The notes beneath the pieces were generated by a model. That model was not told where the DNA came from, made no database searches, and worked only from the letters and a program-made list of their open reading frames with translations. A stretch of 64,000 bases of DNA, from contig NC_091134.1 of the NCBI RefSeq assembly GCF_041381155.1, positions 69,172,469 through 69,236,468 on the forward strand, in the 5' to 3' direction. The stretch's first letter is position 1; every line of letters starts with the position of its first letter. Shown one piece after another: positions 35,396-48,194 of the stretch. This DNA is from Argopecten irradians. Lineage: Eukaryota > Mollusca > Bivalvia > Pectinida > Pectinidae. A program made the translations under genes and the position numbers.

Positions 35396-37707
35396 CTGAT
35401 GCCGTGACAATGCGATGGAATTTTGGGTTCCGCGGATATCACCAACGGAGCTACGCCACTATACGATCATCAGTGCCACAAGAACACAGCCACCAAAACC
35501 CATCACCACAAACCACACAAAGAACAAAACAAGAGGAACCAAAATGCAGAGACCACCAACAACACCCTACTGACCACTACACAACCAGCACCGTGAATGA
35601 GCCATCAACATAAAAGACAGAAGATCGAAGACAGAAGACAAACAAAATTGAACTGTAATTACTTCTTAAAATTTTTGACATTTATAAATGTGTTTTCATA
35701 TATTGGGAATTACTTTTCGGTAATGTATAGTGTTTTATTGTTTTATAAACTGATATACTTATACATTTTTTTAAAAAAGTTGTTTTCATCTAAATATCAT
35801 ATGTTTTAAGGTACAACGTATCAGTAAATTTATGATTATTTTTTTACATACATATAACAGGATGATAATTGTTCTAAGCGGAACGTTTTGTAGTAATGTA
35901 ATACTTTTTTTTAAAATTCAATATGGTAAATATAATTTACTGCATTACACTTAAATATTTAATATTACCATACTATCAATTTCAATTTTATATTTTTTTC
36001 CTGAGCTAACAGATTTTTGAGATTGTTTGATAAATAATGTTTAGTTAATTTCATTTCTATTAATATGTTCATGACTTGTGCTGTTCATTTATGTCATTCA
36101 CAGAGAAAGTTCCTCAACATACCTTTTTGTTTTAAATTATTATTTTTCATTTACACAAATACATTTTTTACACAATATATATTTTAAACGTCTGGTTTGT
36201 TCTGCTGACATGGTTAACATGCAGTATTAAAATGTAAATTGGAACAACCAGTATGTCTTGAGTACAATAGGGTGGTGAGGTATCTCATTAAGGCCCATTG
36301 TCTCGTTATTTATGACATATTTACGTTTATATATATTATTTCACGTTGGGAGGAATACCCGATGCAGTTCAATGCCGGGCACACACAAGTTTTTATGTTT
36401 CTTTCAACGTTTACATACACAAATACACAATAATGGAACTTTCTTTGCAAAATGATTTTCATTTCATTTTTATTATTAAAGATATCAGCTTTAATTGGAA
36501 AGCGATATTTCATCCGTTTGTTTTTAAGACGATTCAACGTCAAATTCAAACAATTTTTTTTTTTCTCATTAACGTCATTTTTTATACAGCACAAGTCTTA
36601 ACAGTACTAGATCAGGATAATTGATTTTTTTTCTCTTTTGGATTTAATAACTATTTATAATTGATTTTTATTTTGCTTACGAACTGTTATCATCCTATAT
36701 TTTACAAAATCAAAACATTTCAATATGGAACAATTACGTTATTCATTTCAGTTAACACATTTTGTAATGGTTGGTCAGGTATCTGCCTGAAGACATATCT
36801 GCTTCCGCTTTGACAAATTGTGCCCCAGGTCAAAAAACACTTATAGATATCTTATTAATATATATTTGATAATTACGGTAGCTTAACTGTTCATATTAAC
36901 AGTACAATTTTTTTTTTAAAGTTTTATAACATTTTATTTTTAAATTTCTAATACACGTTACATCTTACTTTAAAAAAACTCATCCAAGTCGCATTAATTT
37001 TTTTACAATGACTTGTTCATGATTATGCTGTTTTTATATACTTAATATTCATATGGAAGTTCTTTTAACATTTTTTTTTACTTTATTTGTTGACACGTAT
37101 ACACAATTTACATATTATATATACTTATGGGAAGTTTCTCTCACGTGCTAATGCATGGAGAATGAAACGTATCTATAAACTTCCCATTTTTATGTTAGAG
37201 GCGGAGTAGTGATGTGATATAACACACACATTTAATTGTTGTTGCTCCGACGTTCTAATAACATATCACGCACAATTCACAACATTTTTTTTACACAATA
37301 ACAAAGAACTTCCAATTTCATTTTCATTTGTTCCTTCTGATAACAGCATATCATGAACCTTAAAAGTCATACAGAAGTAAGGATTTTTTTTTATTGATAA
37401 CATCATTAATTTACATACCACTTAATATCATCAACATATGTCAATCCAAACATCATTGTTACATTGTACATTTACCCGAAAATTTATTTTAATGTGTTTT
37501 GTTGAAATATTTACATTGTATGGCAAAAGAATAGTGTACAGTTATGTTAATTTTGACAATATCTTTTTTTTTGCATATTTCACAGTGAACTTTCTTCAGA
37601 TGTTTTTAGTATAAACGATGCCTTAATATGGAAATTTAATTTTACTTTTGTAGCATAATGATTTCAAATTTTAGCTAATTTGAAATCATATATGAGTATA
37701 AGGCGAA

Positions 37708-38374
37708 TGTAGTATAACAATGCCTTGAAATGGAAATTTAATTTAAAGATTTACGTGAAAGTAAGCTATATATAATTTGATAATTTGATTGACCAATGTG
37801 AATATGTCTTCAGGCAGTTGATTCAGGAACATCGTCTAAGAATTAAGCCCATATAGGAAGTTAGTTCATATTTAGGAAGTTGTTATTGAATCATTGCCTG
37901 ACATAATTTTAGGAAATCATGACCTTTACGCCATTCCTGCTTCCTGGTATCGAATATATAAGAGACTCGAGATATTCTTTTAACACACTCTACACTCTAC
38001 ACTCTACACTCCATAGACACTCTACACTCCACAGACACTCCGGACACAACATACACTACAGACATGACACACTTCACACCAGGACAGTTATGAAGATACC
38101 AACACTAGGAAGCATGGAAATAATTTTGTACATGTATTTTAGTAGACGGAGAAGTTATGATTGTAATTCCCGTCAGGATGTATAGGACTATATGGTCCTT
38201 TATCCACTGTACTAAATATGCATATGGAACCAAATAAAAACCATGCAACTGAAAATCAACGCCTCCATCATCATTCAACTCTACAACTACATCGACACGA
38301 ACATCACGAGCCATGGGACAAGAACAACCCACATCAAGCATACTCCATAAATTATCAAACATGAAAATATTATA
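37708..38374 (+). repeat. 3' LTR
   Basis: Matches the 5' LTR almost base for base for about 565 bp, including the TATA-like word, the CTCTACACT tandem and the AATAAA. It then carries a different tail of about 90 bp ending ATATTATA. Confidence 0.75.
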
Positions 38375-40358
38375 AGTAGTCACCACAAAATAATAGCCTT
38401 GCTGTAAGAAGTCACCACAAAATGATGGCGCTGCTATTAGTAGTCACCACAAAATGATGACGCTGCTTTTAGTAGTCACCACCAAATAATGGCCCTGCTG
38501 TTAGTAGTCACCACAAAATAATGGCGCTGCTGTTAGTAGTCACCACAAAATAATGACGCTGCTGTTAGTAGTCACCACAAAATAATGGCCCTGCTGTTAG
38601 TAGTCATCACAAAATAATGGCCCTGCTGTAAGTAGTCACCACAAAATAATGGCCCTGCTGTAAGTACTCACCACAAAATAATGACCCTGCTGTTATTAGT
38701 CACCAAAAAATAATGGCGCTGCTGTAAGTAGTCACCACAAAATAATGGCCCTGCTGTAAGTACTCACCACAAAATAATGGCCCTGCTGTAAGTAGTCACC
38801 ACAAAATAATGGCCCTGCTGTAAGTAGTCACCACAAAATAATGACCCTGCTGTTAGTAGTCATCACAAAATAATGGCCCTGCTGTTAGTAGTCATCACAA
38901 AATAATGGCCCTGCTGTTAGTAGTCATCACAAAATAATGGCCCTGCTGTAAGTAGTCACCACAAAATAATGGCCCTGCTGTAAGTAGTCACCACAAAATA
39001 ATGACCCTGCTGTTAGTAGTCATCACAAAATAATGGCCCTGCTGTTAGTAGTCATCACAAAATAATGACCCTGCTGTTAGTAGTCATCACAAAATAATGG
39101 CCCTGCTGTTAGTAGTCATCACAAAATAATGACCCTGCTGTTAGTAGTCATCACAAAATAATAGCGCTGCTTTTAGTAGTCATCACAAAATTATGGCCCT
39201 GCTGTTAGTAGTCACCACAAAATAATAGCGCTGCTTTTAGTAGTCATCACAAAATTATGGCGCTGCTGTTAGTAGTCACCACAAAATAATAGCCCTGCTG
39301 TTAGTAGTCACCACAAAATAATGAAGCTGCTTTTAGTAGTCACCACAAAATTATGGCGCTGCTGTTAGAAGTCACCACAAAATAATGGCCCTGCTGTTAG
39401 TAGTCACCACAAAATGATGAAGCTGCTGTTAGAAGTCACCACAAAATAATGGCCCTGCTGTTAGTAGTCACCACAAAATTATGGCCCTGCTGTTAGTAGT
39501 AACCACAAAATAATGGCCTTGCTGTTAGTAGTCACCACGAAATGATGGCGCTGCAGTAAGAAGTCACCACAAAATAATAGCCTTGCTGTAAGAAGTCGCC
39601 ACAAAAAGATGGCGCTGCTGTAAGAAGTCATCACAAAATAATAGCCCTGCTGTAAGAAGTCACCACAAAAAGATGGCGCTGCTGTAAGAAGTCACCACAA
39701 AATAAAAGCCTTGCTGTAAGAAGTCGCCACAAAAAGATGGCGCTGCTGTAAGAAGTCACCACAAAATAAAAGCCTTGCTGTAAGAAGTCGCCACAAAAAG
39801 ATGGCGCTGCAGTAAGAAGTCACCACAAAATAATGGCGCTGCTGGTAGTAATCACCAGAAAATAATGGCCCTGCTGTTAGTAGTCAACACAAAATGATGG
39901 CGCTGCTGTTAGTAGTCACCACAAAATAATGGCTCTGCTGTTAGTTGTCACCACAAAATAATAGCCTTGCTGTAAGAAGTCACCACAAAATGATGGCGCT
40001 GCTATTGGTAGTCACCACAAAATGATGACGCTGCTTTTAGTAGTCACCACCAAATAATGGCCCTGCTGTTAGTAGTCACCACAAAATAATGGCTCTGCTG
40101 TTAGTAGTCACCACAAAATAATAGCCTTGCTGTAAGAAGTCACCACAAAATGATGGCGCTGCTATTAGTAGTCACCACAAAATGATGACGCTGCTTTTAG
40201 TAGTCACCACAAAATGATGGCGCTGCTGTTAGTAGTCACCACAAAATAATGGCCCCGCTGTAAGAAGTCACCACAAAATAATGGCCCTGCTGTTAGTAGT
40301 CACCACAAAATAACGACCCTGCTGTTAGTAGTCACCACAAAATGATGGCGCTGCTGTT
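38375..40358. repeat. 32-bp minisatellite, third block
   Basis: Resumes directly after the LTR element with about 62 units. Its first 100 bp (38375-38475) match the sequence on both sides of the Helentron-like insertion but without it, giving the unoccupied site. Towards the end it is enriched in CTGTAAGAAGTC variants. Confidence 0.97.
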
Positions 40359-40679
40359 AATGCAATGCTTCACTGCTTTATTGAAACTATACTGTTTGTT
40401 TTTTTATTTTTTACACTTTAACACATTAGATGGAGTTTGACTTCTGTCGGTGAATACATTAAGGTACATTTACCATATTACATTAAACAAAAAAATCCTT
40501 ACGAACGACCTATATAGGCTATATTGTTGTGGTTACACTCTTTTGTAGCCGTTTGAGCGTCTTCGCACAGCCCAAATGACATGGCAACCGATTTACTTGA
40601 GATACTTAATCCTTGGTTTTAAATTGCAGTAACAGAAATATCGACTTAATTAGGTAGTTCCATCCTGTGGATTTGGTTG

Positions 40680-41170
40680 GTTGGTTGAATTAACGAACAA
40701 ATCACAGGGTCATGTAAGGACGGCCTCTCATTTATTCGGCATGTTGCGTGTATGAAGGGCGGGTGCATGTTTAGGGAGACTGCGATATATTAATTTGTCT
40801 TCTTGTATAGTGGACTGAAGCATGCCACCGAAGACACCAAGCAACACACTCTGCCTGGCCATATCATACGGACTACGGACGAACGTGAAAGTCCCACTCC
40901 CTTAATATTGAGCGTTAAGCAGGAGCATTACTACCATTTTTTATAGAATTTGGTTTGTTTCGGCCAAGGAACAGAACCCAAACTATCTCACAGGAGCGAT
41001 TGCTCAACGGAAGATCAAAAGTCAGGTGGTGTGAAGGGAGAAGTTAGAACGAAGAAAGTCAGGACGAAGAGAAAAGATAATATACTAATTTTAGTCGCCT
41101 TCTACGATCATGCAATATAGGCAACAGGTACAATTCTAACGCCCTGCCTGCATGGCATCTATCCTGTCGA
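40680..41170 (+). mobile_element. Dispersed bivalve repeat, copy 1
   Basis: Shares with four other copies a series of conserved words: GTCTTCTTGTATAGTGGA, GAAGACACCAAGCAACAC, TAAGCAGGAGCA, GGCCAAGGAACAGAACCC, TTTAGTCGCCTTCTACGA and CAGGTACAATTCTAACGCC. No coding capacity. The type (SINE or small DNA element) is unclear. Confidence 0.65.
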
Positions 41171-41440
41171 GCAAGCTGCAAGGAGGTACCAGTGGCGAAT
41201 GGACGGACTGCAAAGTCTCAATTCAAATCATGTAAATAAGGCTGGTATCAGAATTCAACTCCGGGTACCACTTGACCCAGACCAGTATCACCCAATAGAC
41301 TCTGCCTGATACCTGTCGTGACATGCCCTCAGTGCAGATTGAGTTGCCACCAGAAATAGCGATAGATAACCGAACTAAACGACGATTACTGGAAGCACGT
41401 GTTACACGCTCTCCACAAGTTGTTTGATTAATTAATTGAC

Positions 41441-41990
41441 GAAATTAACTTCTTATTAACACACAGAGTAATTTAAGGACGACATCCTATGTATGTGGTG
41501 CATTGCGTGTGTAATTTGTTTAATTAATTAACGTCCTATTAACAGCCTCCCATGAATGCGATGTACAACGTGTAAGTACATGTAGTGTGCGTTGTACAGC
41601 GTGTATGGAGTTTGCGATGTACAGCATGTTTGTAGTGTGCGGTGAACAGTGTGTATGTTGTGTGCGGTGCGTCATTTGGGAAACCGTGGTATATTCGTGT
41701 TGTGTCTTCTTGTATAATGGAACTTTTTTGCTCTTTTTATAGTACTATCTTACTGCAGCTTGCTGCCGAAGATACCAAGCAACACACCCCGCCCGGTCAC
41801 ATTATACTGACATCGGGCGAACCAGGAAGAGAATCTACCACTTTAATAGACAATGATGCGTGTCGGCCAAGGAACAGAAGCAAGGTCCTTTCTCAGAAAG
41901 GCGAACACTCAACCATAAGCCTAAAGTGATGCGATGTCAATGGAGACGTTAAAAAGAAGAGAAAAGATAATAGTCCGGTCCCTTATACAA
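41441..41990 (+). mobile_element. Dispersed bivalve repeat, copy 2
   Basis: Same family as 40680-41170. It contains CGTCCTATTAACAGCCTCCC, GTCTTCTTGTATAATGGA, GAAGATACCAAGCAACAC, CGGCCAAGGAACAGAAGC and AAGAGAAAAGATAATA. An insertion-like expansion of GCGATGTACA words lies near 41560-41650. It ends where the older TIR element begins at about 42010. Confidence 0.65.
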
Positions 41991-42329
41991 TTCCGTGGGC
42001 TTTTCAAGATAATGTTCAGCAGGCCACCCTCTTTCAAAAAAAGGATGGTGTCAATTTTTTTGACCGTGTGGAGGAGTTAAGATCAAGGGTCAAAAGTAAA
42101 GCGGATAATAAGTTGAAACACTGCAAAAGCTGGCTGGCGTGAGATTATATTTTGACATTTATAGCGCATAACTTGACTTTTCTTCTTCAACATATGCCAT
42201 ATGTTTAATTTATTCACTAAAGACGTTTTTGTTAATTAATATTGGGAAATTTTTGAAAAAGGTCGGATTGAATTAAGGTAAAAGGTCATATTAGCTACAG
42301 TTGGGAGCAAGCTAAACTTGGTAGTGAAG

Positions 42330-42512
42330 TGCACTGGAGTGCACAAGTAAAGTTAACTCCGGTTCACTAGCTAGTGCACTAGAGTTAACATCGTAGTGCA
42401 CTAGAGTTAACATCGTAGTGCACTAGAGTTCACATTGTAGTGCACTAGAGTTAACAACGTAGTGCACTAGAGTTAACACTGTAGTGCACTAGAGTTCACA
42501 TCGTAGTGCACA
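42330..42512. repeat. Left subterminal GTGCAC/GTTAAC array
   Basis: About eight units of GTAGTGCACTAGAGTTAACA. GTGCAC and GTTAAC are both palindromes. It mirrors the array at the other end of the element. Confidence 0.85.
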
Positions 42513-42689
42513 AGATAAATGAGCCTGATACTTCTACTTACTGCACAAATTGTACATGTACAATATGTTCATGTATATATTTCATTGAATGATTTTAAAT
42601 ATCTTTCAATTATTTCAGATGAATTACCAAATGTACTCTATTTAAAAATTAGCATAACTAAGTCAATTAGTATGTAAATAATTAATTTA

Positions 42690-43096
42690 TTAAAGGCCCA
42701 CTACCTTTCCGGAGCAAAATTTATAGGTTTCTTAAAAACATTAATAACAAAAGAAAATATATATCGATGGCTCAAGATGAGGTTACAACACCAAACATAT
42801 GCAAGATTTCCTGTCTAATGAACGATATCAGTGGAGATTCCTTTCGCTGTTTTGCCGTCTGGCGCAGTGATAGTCAACTACCGCGCGGCAATTAGGACGA
42901 CGGCGGGAAACATAAAACGACCCGCGTTATGAAAATTAACATTTTATTTATTCTAATTAAACAGTTCTGAAGTGATGATAAGTATGCTAGTAAACGTGTA
43001 GTTAATAACTTCTGCGACTCTACAAAATTATTGATCTCGTTTTACATTCCTATTTTAAAAATTAAAAGCCGTTTCGGAAAGGTAGTGGCCCTTTAA
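42690..43096. mobile_element. MITE nested in the 3.9-kb element
   Basis: The left end TTAAAGGCCCACTACCTTTC and the right end reverse-complemented TTAAAGGGCCACTACCTTTC form good inverted repeats. The core includes a GC-richer stretch (CCGTCTGGCGCAGTGATAG). No coding frame. The ends run into A/T flanks, so the target duplication cannot be fixed. Confidence 0.75.
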
Positions 43097-44689
43097 ATAA
43101 AATGGTTACTTTTATTGGTGTACATATATGGGTTTCATCTGAGTAATTTAGCCTAATATGAGTTTTAATATTAAAGTAAAGAATATACCGTAAGCTGCAA
43201 TATGGCTTGACCACATGCATCTTTTCTTTAGATAATTTTTTTTTCAGAAAATAAATGAATTCATTTGTTAATGAGGATCAAATATTTTATACTTGTTATA
43301 TTACATTTACTAATAGCTACATTTATTACTCAGATCAAATATTAGGTATTCTAGATATAAATAGCTATATTTATTTTAATTTATATCATGTATTTAATTT
43401 TTTTTTATTTGATTTTATTATTTATTTATTTATTTATTTATTTGAATCATATATCTTTGTTTTTGCCATTCTAGAAATATATGTATAATTGTATTTCACA
43501 TTTAGAATGTCAGATTTTGTACATTTAGCAGTTTTGGCTATTACACTTTTATTATACCCTCAGAAGTCGCTTGGTGAATTTTACCTGTACTAGCCAGGCT
43601 CCAGGGCAAGAACCAAGCTAGGGGTCACCTGTCTTGTTATGCATGACTGCCCCTCCCCTAATCCTGTAATTACCTATGAAGCCAGTTCAATTAACACAAA
43701 AATTGTGATTCGATCCTTTGAACAGGTGCCCTATGAGTATTGATTTTTGAAAAGTTACAGAACTTTGTATTTTGTCAAAAGTCAACAATTTAACTGAAAT
43801 AAAATAGGTTGAAATTTATTAAAACGTTCTTATTATTAGCTACCTTTGTACCCAAATAACTCTGTCAGAGACATACAAATATAGATTGTATATGTCTCGA
43901 TCTGACTCTGTTAATTAATTCTAGCAAGAAATGTATGTGCTTATCTAACAGCTGTGCGATTGGGACAATCAGTCAATCCAATTCGCGAAATCATTCCATA
44001 TGATAATTATAAACGGACCACGTTGATGAGTCTAATTATTTAAATCAAATCCTTATTTCTGTTTAAGCATATATTTCTACACATGTAATATTACATCATA
44101 ATATGTGAAATATATTTTGATTGATGTATTAAATTTTGATTTATTTCTATATAATTATCTATGTATAAACATATGAAATCTATATTAAAATTAAGCAGCA
44201 AAAATTGTTTACATTTATTAAAAGTGATGATCATCGACCTGCATGTACATTAAAATAATGTGGAGTATGTGTCACATATAATTCATTTTGTGTTTTAGTG
44301 TTTACAATATTTTTATCATATATATATCAAGGATTTCTAACTTAACTACTTTCGTGTACATATTAATTATTTAATTTTTATCATATTTAATTGATGTTTA
44401 ATTGGTACAAAAGTCTGTCACGTACTGTACATTGTACATGGGGACACAGGTATACACTGTACCCGCATAAATGACTTGTATACTGTAAACTCTAGGCACA
44501 CAGGTCTGTCGTTATGGTTACTGGGCCTAGGGCGCTATTCTCCCTCTTTCCCCATGCATCCCACCGCCTGAGGTGACTCAATTTCTTTATTAATTTCTTT
44601 ATTAGTTTAAGCTTTACAACTTATTACTGGTATATAAAAACACAATTCAGTTATCATATTATGTAATAGTGTAACATGTAAACGCTCAT

Positions 44690-44850
44690 ACAATAATACT
44701 ACATTGCACATTCACACACACATACACACACCCATTTTAACACGTACGGACGTACGCACGCACACACGCACCCTCACACACACGCACGCACTCACACCCT
44801 TACACGCCTTCTCATACATATACAGTCTCACACTCTCTCACTCATCCATA
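44690..44850. repeat. CA-rich low-complexity stretch
   Basis: Interrupted ACAC/GCAC/CTCAC repeats such as CACACACATACACACACCC lie inside the 3.9-kb element. Simple sequence without other features. Confidence 0.8.
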
Positions 44851-45989
44851 TACAGCATCATGGCTTATTCTTTCTAGTTTCTAATTCTTAATTAATAATT
44901 AACAATGTACATGTCTGAATGAATTGTCTTCTACGAAAATCATTTAATTGGTAGGAGAGTGAAAAGGACTGTTCACTTAAACAATTATAACAGCAATCGC
45001 AAATTAAAGTTACAAACTTCTTACCCGAGATGATTAGTCAGGCGTCACAGCTAAGGTATACATATTTACTTTAACCCCATGGGGTCCATTATAGCATTCA
45101 ATCAACAGATATATAGCATGCTATGACAGCCTCTGTACCTGATTAGTTTAGTAAAGTCTAACTGCCTACTTGACCCCATGTGGTTTTGTTTCATATACTA
45201 TTAATAATTATAAACTTATAGCTACTTTTTATCAAAATACGCCTATTCTTTCAATTGACAATAATTGTTATAATATTGTTTTTTCCCTCAAAATGAAGAT
45301 AACGTATTCACATTGTTTTGTATCTTGTTTTTATTTTATTTATATTTTTTGAGGAGATGGAGAGGGGTTAATTAATTATGTATAGTTAAATTTATAATAC
45401 ATCTGTACATGGACATGTACATGTACAACTATATGTGTATTCCAAACATGCTTCGAGACAATACCCCTTGGGCTCCTTTATACCCCAGCCCCACCCCAAA
45501 CCTACCTAGCTATATTGTATGTGTATTTCACCACTCTGGTACTTATTCTGCCCTCTGGACATGAATTATTTTACCTGAAATTTAACAAACATGCTGGCTC
45601 AGGTATACATACGAAGATCATACATACTAGTCCAAGAAAAAGATGTGATTACGTGAATGAACGTACGTAAAATCAAATTTTTAGATAATATACTGTATAA
45701 ATTTCTGGTAAAACCTATAATCTAGCTGGAATAAATGTAGCTTCATGAACACTGTATCTAAAAATGCAAGTTATTTAATTGACAATTTTAATTGTCCAGG
45801 CACACTGTTGGGATAACTTTCATCCCAAATTTTACAATTGTTAGTAATTGTAAGGATCCATATGGTGTCTGGAAAATTCATTCATTTATTTATTTCAAAA
45901 TGAAGATAAGTTATACCACAAATTTGAATATACTTGTATTTGTAAGGTTACACTGGAACATGTGTGTATCACGTACAGGCACTGTAAAA

Positions 45990-46175
45990 CTGAAGTGCAC
46001 TATGAAGTGCACTAGAGTTAACATTGTAGTGCACTAGAGTTAACATTGTAGTGCACTAGAGTTAACACTGTAGTGAACTGGAGTTAACATCGTTGTGCAC
46101 TCTAGTGCACTACAATGTTTAGTCTAGTGCACTACGTTGTTCACTACGTGTGCACTACAAAGTGCACTAGATACC
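45990..46175. repeat. Right subterminal GTGCAC/GTTAAC array
   Basis: Several GTAGTGCACTAGAGTTAACA units, then inverted GTGCACTACAA units toward the terminal repeat. It is the counterpart of the left subterminal array. Confidence 0.8.
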
Positions 46176-46869
46176 AAGTTTAGTTTGCTCCCAACTGTAG
46201 TTTCTTTCATAGCCAAATGAAATCAAAACATAGTGACATCAATGCTTAAATATATTACAACAAAGTATTGGAAATTAAGTGCCAAACATACAAAAATACA
46301 TTACATATGGATGATAGCCCCATTACAGGCGATTTATTTAGAAAATTAAAAAAAATCACCCCCCCCCCTCTAGCAACTGATTTTATACCCTACTATCAAC
46401 CGAAAACCGATCTACACTTCGACAACAAAAAAAAAATACTTTTTCAAAAGTAAATTTCTTAGAAACGCAATCATAGTTGGTATTGAACATCATATCAATG
46501 TTATGGCATAAATCTGCGCTAAAAATCTGAAAATCAAAATCCATAGTCAGGCATCCATATTTTGGTCAAATTACCAATCAAAATATGCTGTTCTCATAAA
46601 TTTTTAAAAAGGATTTTAGCATATATTTTTCCTATATTTCATATATATTAAGCCAAAATATTAAAGATTAGGTGTCTAATTTACAAAAATGCATAACATA
46701 TGGATGATAGCCCCATTTCAGGCGGTTTATTTAGAAAAAGTATCAAAATTAAACCTAGCAACCGAAAATCAATCTTCATTTCAACCACAAAAAAAACCCA
46801 GAATTTTTCAAAAGTGAATTTCTTTGAAACGCAACCATAGTTGGTATTGCACATCATATCAATGTTAAA

Positions 46870-47340
46870 AGGTGATGTATTTAGTCGCCTTTCACGCTAT
46901 CATGCAATGTGTGCATCAGGTACGATTCTAACGCCCTACCTGCAGGGCAATTGCCCCAAATAAATATATTGGTGTTATGTTCTCTTGTAATTGAGGAACT
47001 TTTGCCCTTTTTATAGTGCTATCTTAATGAAGCTTGCCCCCCGAATAACCCCAGTCACATTATACGGTACTGGAAACGGCGAGCCACTCGTTCCGCAACC
47101 TTTATGCTGAGCACTAAGCAGGAGCAGAAGGTACCCCTTTCAAAGACTATGGTATGTGTCTGCCAAGGGACAGAACCCAGAGCCTTCCTCACAGGGGCGA
47201 ACGCTCAAATTGAGACCTAAAGTGGTGCGGTTTTAAGGGAGACGTTAGGAAGAAAATATAAGATCCTGCATTCAGTCGCCTTTTACTCCATCATGAAATG
47301 TGGGCAGCAGGTACAATTCTATCGCCCTATCTGCAGGACC
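46870..47340 (+). mobile_element. Dispersed bivalve repeat, copy 3
   Basis: Same family as 40680-41170: TTTAGTCGCCTTTCACG, CAGGTACGATTCTAACGCC, CCCTTTTTATAGTGCTATCT, AAGCAGGAGCAGAAGG, CAAGGGACAGAACCCAGAGC and a second TCGCCTTTTACTCC end. It looks like one fragment joined to another copy. Confidence 0.6.
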
Positions 47341-47521
47341 GACCCCTCGTAGGAGGAACGCTCTTCAACCCAGCGAGCGCTAAGTCACCTAGAATAGAGA
47401 AGCCTGGTAAGGCTATTTCGGTCCTTGCTCATAACATACTTCCTCCCCAGCATATTACAACCGGAAATGGCTATTTAACAATAGAAAGCAACTCCTTGCA
47501 AGTTCTGCGATACCTCTCGTC

Positions 47522-48015
47522 CCTGCAGGTAGAGTATTAGAATTGTACCTGCTTCCCCTATTGCATGGTCGTAAAAAGCGACTTTTAGTTTTTTTTAATC
47601 TTTTATCATCTTCCCTACTATCTTTTCATTCTAACGTATCCTTTCAACAACGCTTCACTTTTGGCCTTCTGTTGAGGTAGGCTCTATGTTCTGTCCCCTA
47701 AGTGGTAGTCGGGAATGGTAGTTTTTGCTCCTACTTAGCGCTCATTACTAAAGGAGTGGGACGTCTGGTTCACCCGTTGTCGGTATGTGACCTGAATGGG
47801 TATGTTACTTATTGTCTCCGGCTGCATGCTTCAATAATATACCACAATAAAAAAGGGTAATAGTTCCGCTATACAAGAAGACATAACACAGATATACCGC
47901 AATCTCCAAAACCACCCGCCACGCACTTCACACACGCAACATGCACTTCACATACGCAACACACCACATGGGAGGCCTTACATGACTCTGGCTGTTAATA
48001 AGACGTTAATTTAAT
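47522..48015 (-). mobile_element. Dispersed bivalve repeat, copy 4 (inverted)
   Basis: Reverse orientation of the same family: it starts TGCAGGTAGAGTATTAGAAT with TTGTACCTGC and passes CTATACAAGAAGACATAAC. It ends TGGCTGTTAATAAGACGTTA, near the CGTCCTATTAACAGCC word of copy 2. Confidence 0.6.
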
Positions 48016-48194
48016 CAAACAATCATGCGATACTTCATTTAAGCTAATGTTACTACCTTACCGCAATGACAATCACTCGTGCCTGGCCCGTTGCACTTAA
48101 CAATTCGAGGCATCCGTGTCCAGTATCAAGATACGTCCTGCTTTCAGTTAGCCAAATGTCCTCTTGCGCACTTCATGTATGAACCAGTCGTTCT

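Larger units (their letters stand above)
34741..38374 (+). mobile_element. Non-coding LTR retrotransposon (LARD/TRIM-like), 3.6 kb
   Basis: Two direct repeats of about 660 bp (34741-35395 and 37708-38374), each beginning TGTAGTATAACAATGCC, flank about 2.3 kb of very AT-rich DNA. No recognisable gag or pol is present. AGTA flanks both sides (34737-34740 and 38375-38378), a short target duplication inside the 32-bp array. The LTRs are nearly identical over about the first 565 bp, so insertion looks recent, but their last 90 bp or so differ. As a non-coding derivative it looks structurally whole. The parent family cannot be named. Confidence 0.8.
42298..46197. mobile_element. 3.9-kb TIR element with TA duplication and subterminal GTGCAC arrays
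   Basis: The ends read CAGTTGGGAGCAAGCTAAAC and, reverse-complemented, CAGTTGGGAGCAAACTAAAC, extending to CTTGGTA. TA flanks both sides (42296-42297 and 46198-46199). The unoccupied site is visible in the paralogue near 10908 (ATTAGCTAGTTTCTTTC). Just inside each end is an array of about 22-bp units, GTAGTGCACTAGAGTTAACA. The interior is very AT-rich and I see no transposase. The TA target and CAGT ends suggest a Tc1/mariner-like, non-autonomous element; the class is tentative. Confidence 0.8.
42013..46865. mobile_element. Second copy of the 10.6-kb TIR element, interrupted
   Basis: Positions 42013-42297 match 10645-10910 and 46198-46865 match 10911 onward, including the CCTAGCAACTGATTTTA internal repeats. 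The copy is therefore one element split by the 3.9-kb insertion at 42298-46197. Its right end is lost against a dispersed repeat near 46865. Confidence 0.75.

Noticed and set aside
35138-35613. Small frames in the 5' part of the LTR element, for example MTMRWNFGFRGYHQRS
   Set aside because: No recognisable gag or pol motif. The element looks non-coding.
43255-43488. 77-codon Tyr/Phe/Ile-rich frame in the 3.9-kb element
   Set aside because: AT-rich composition alone explains it; no transposase DDE/D signature is visible.
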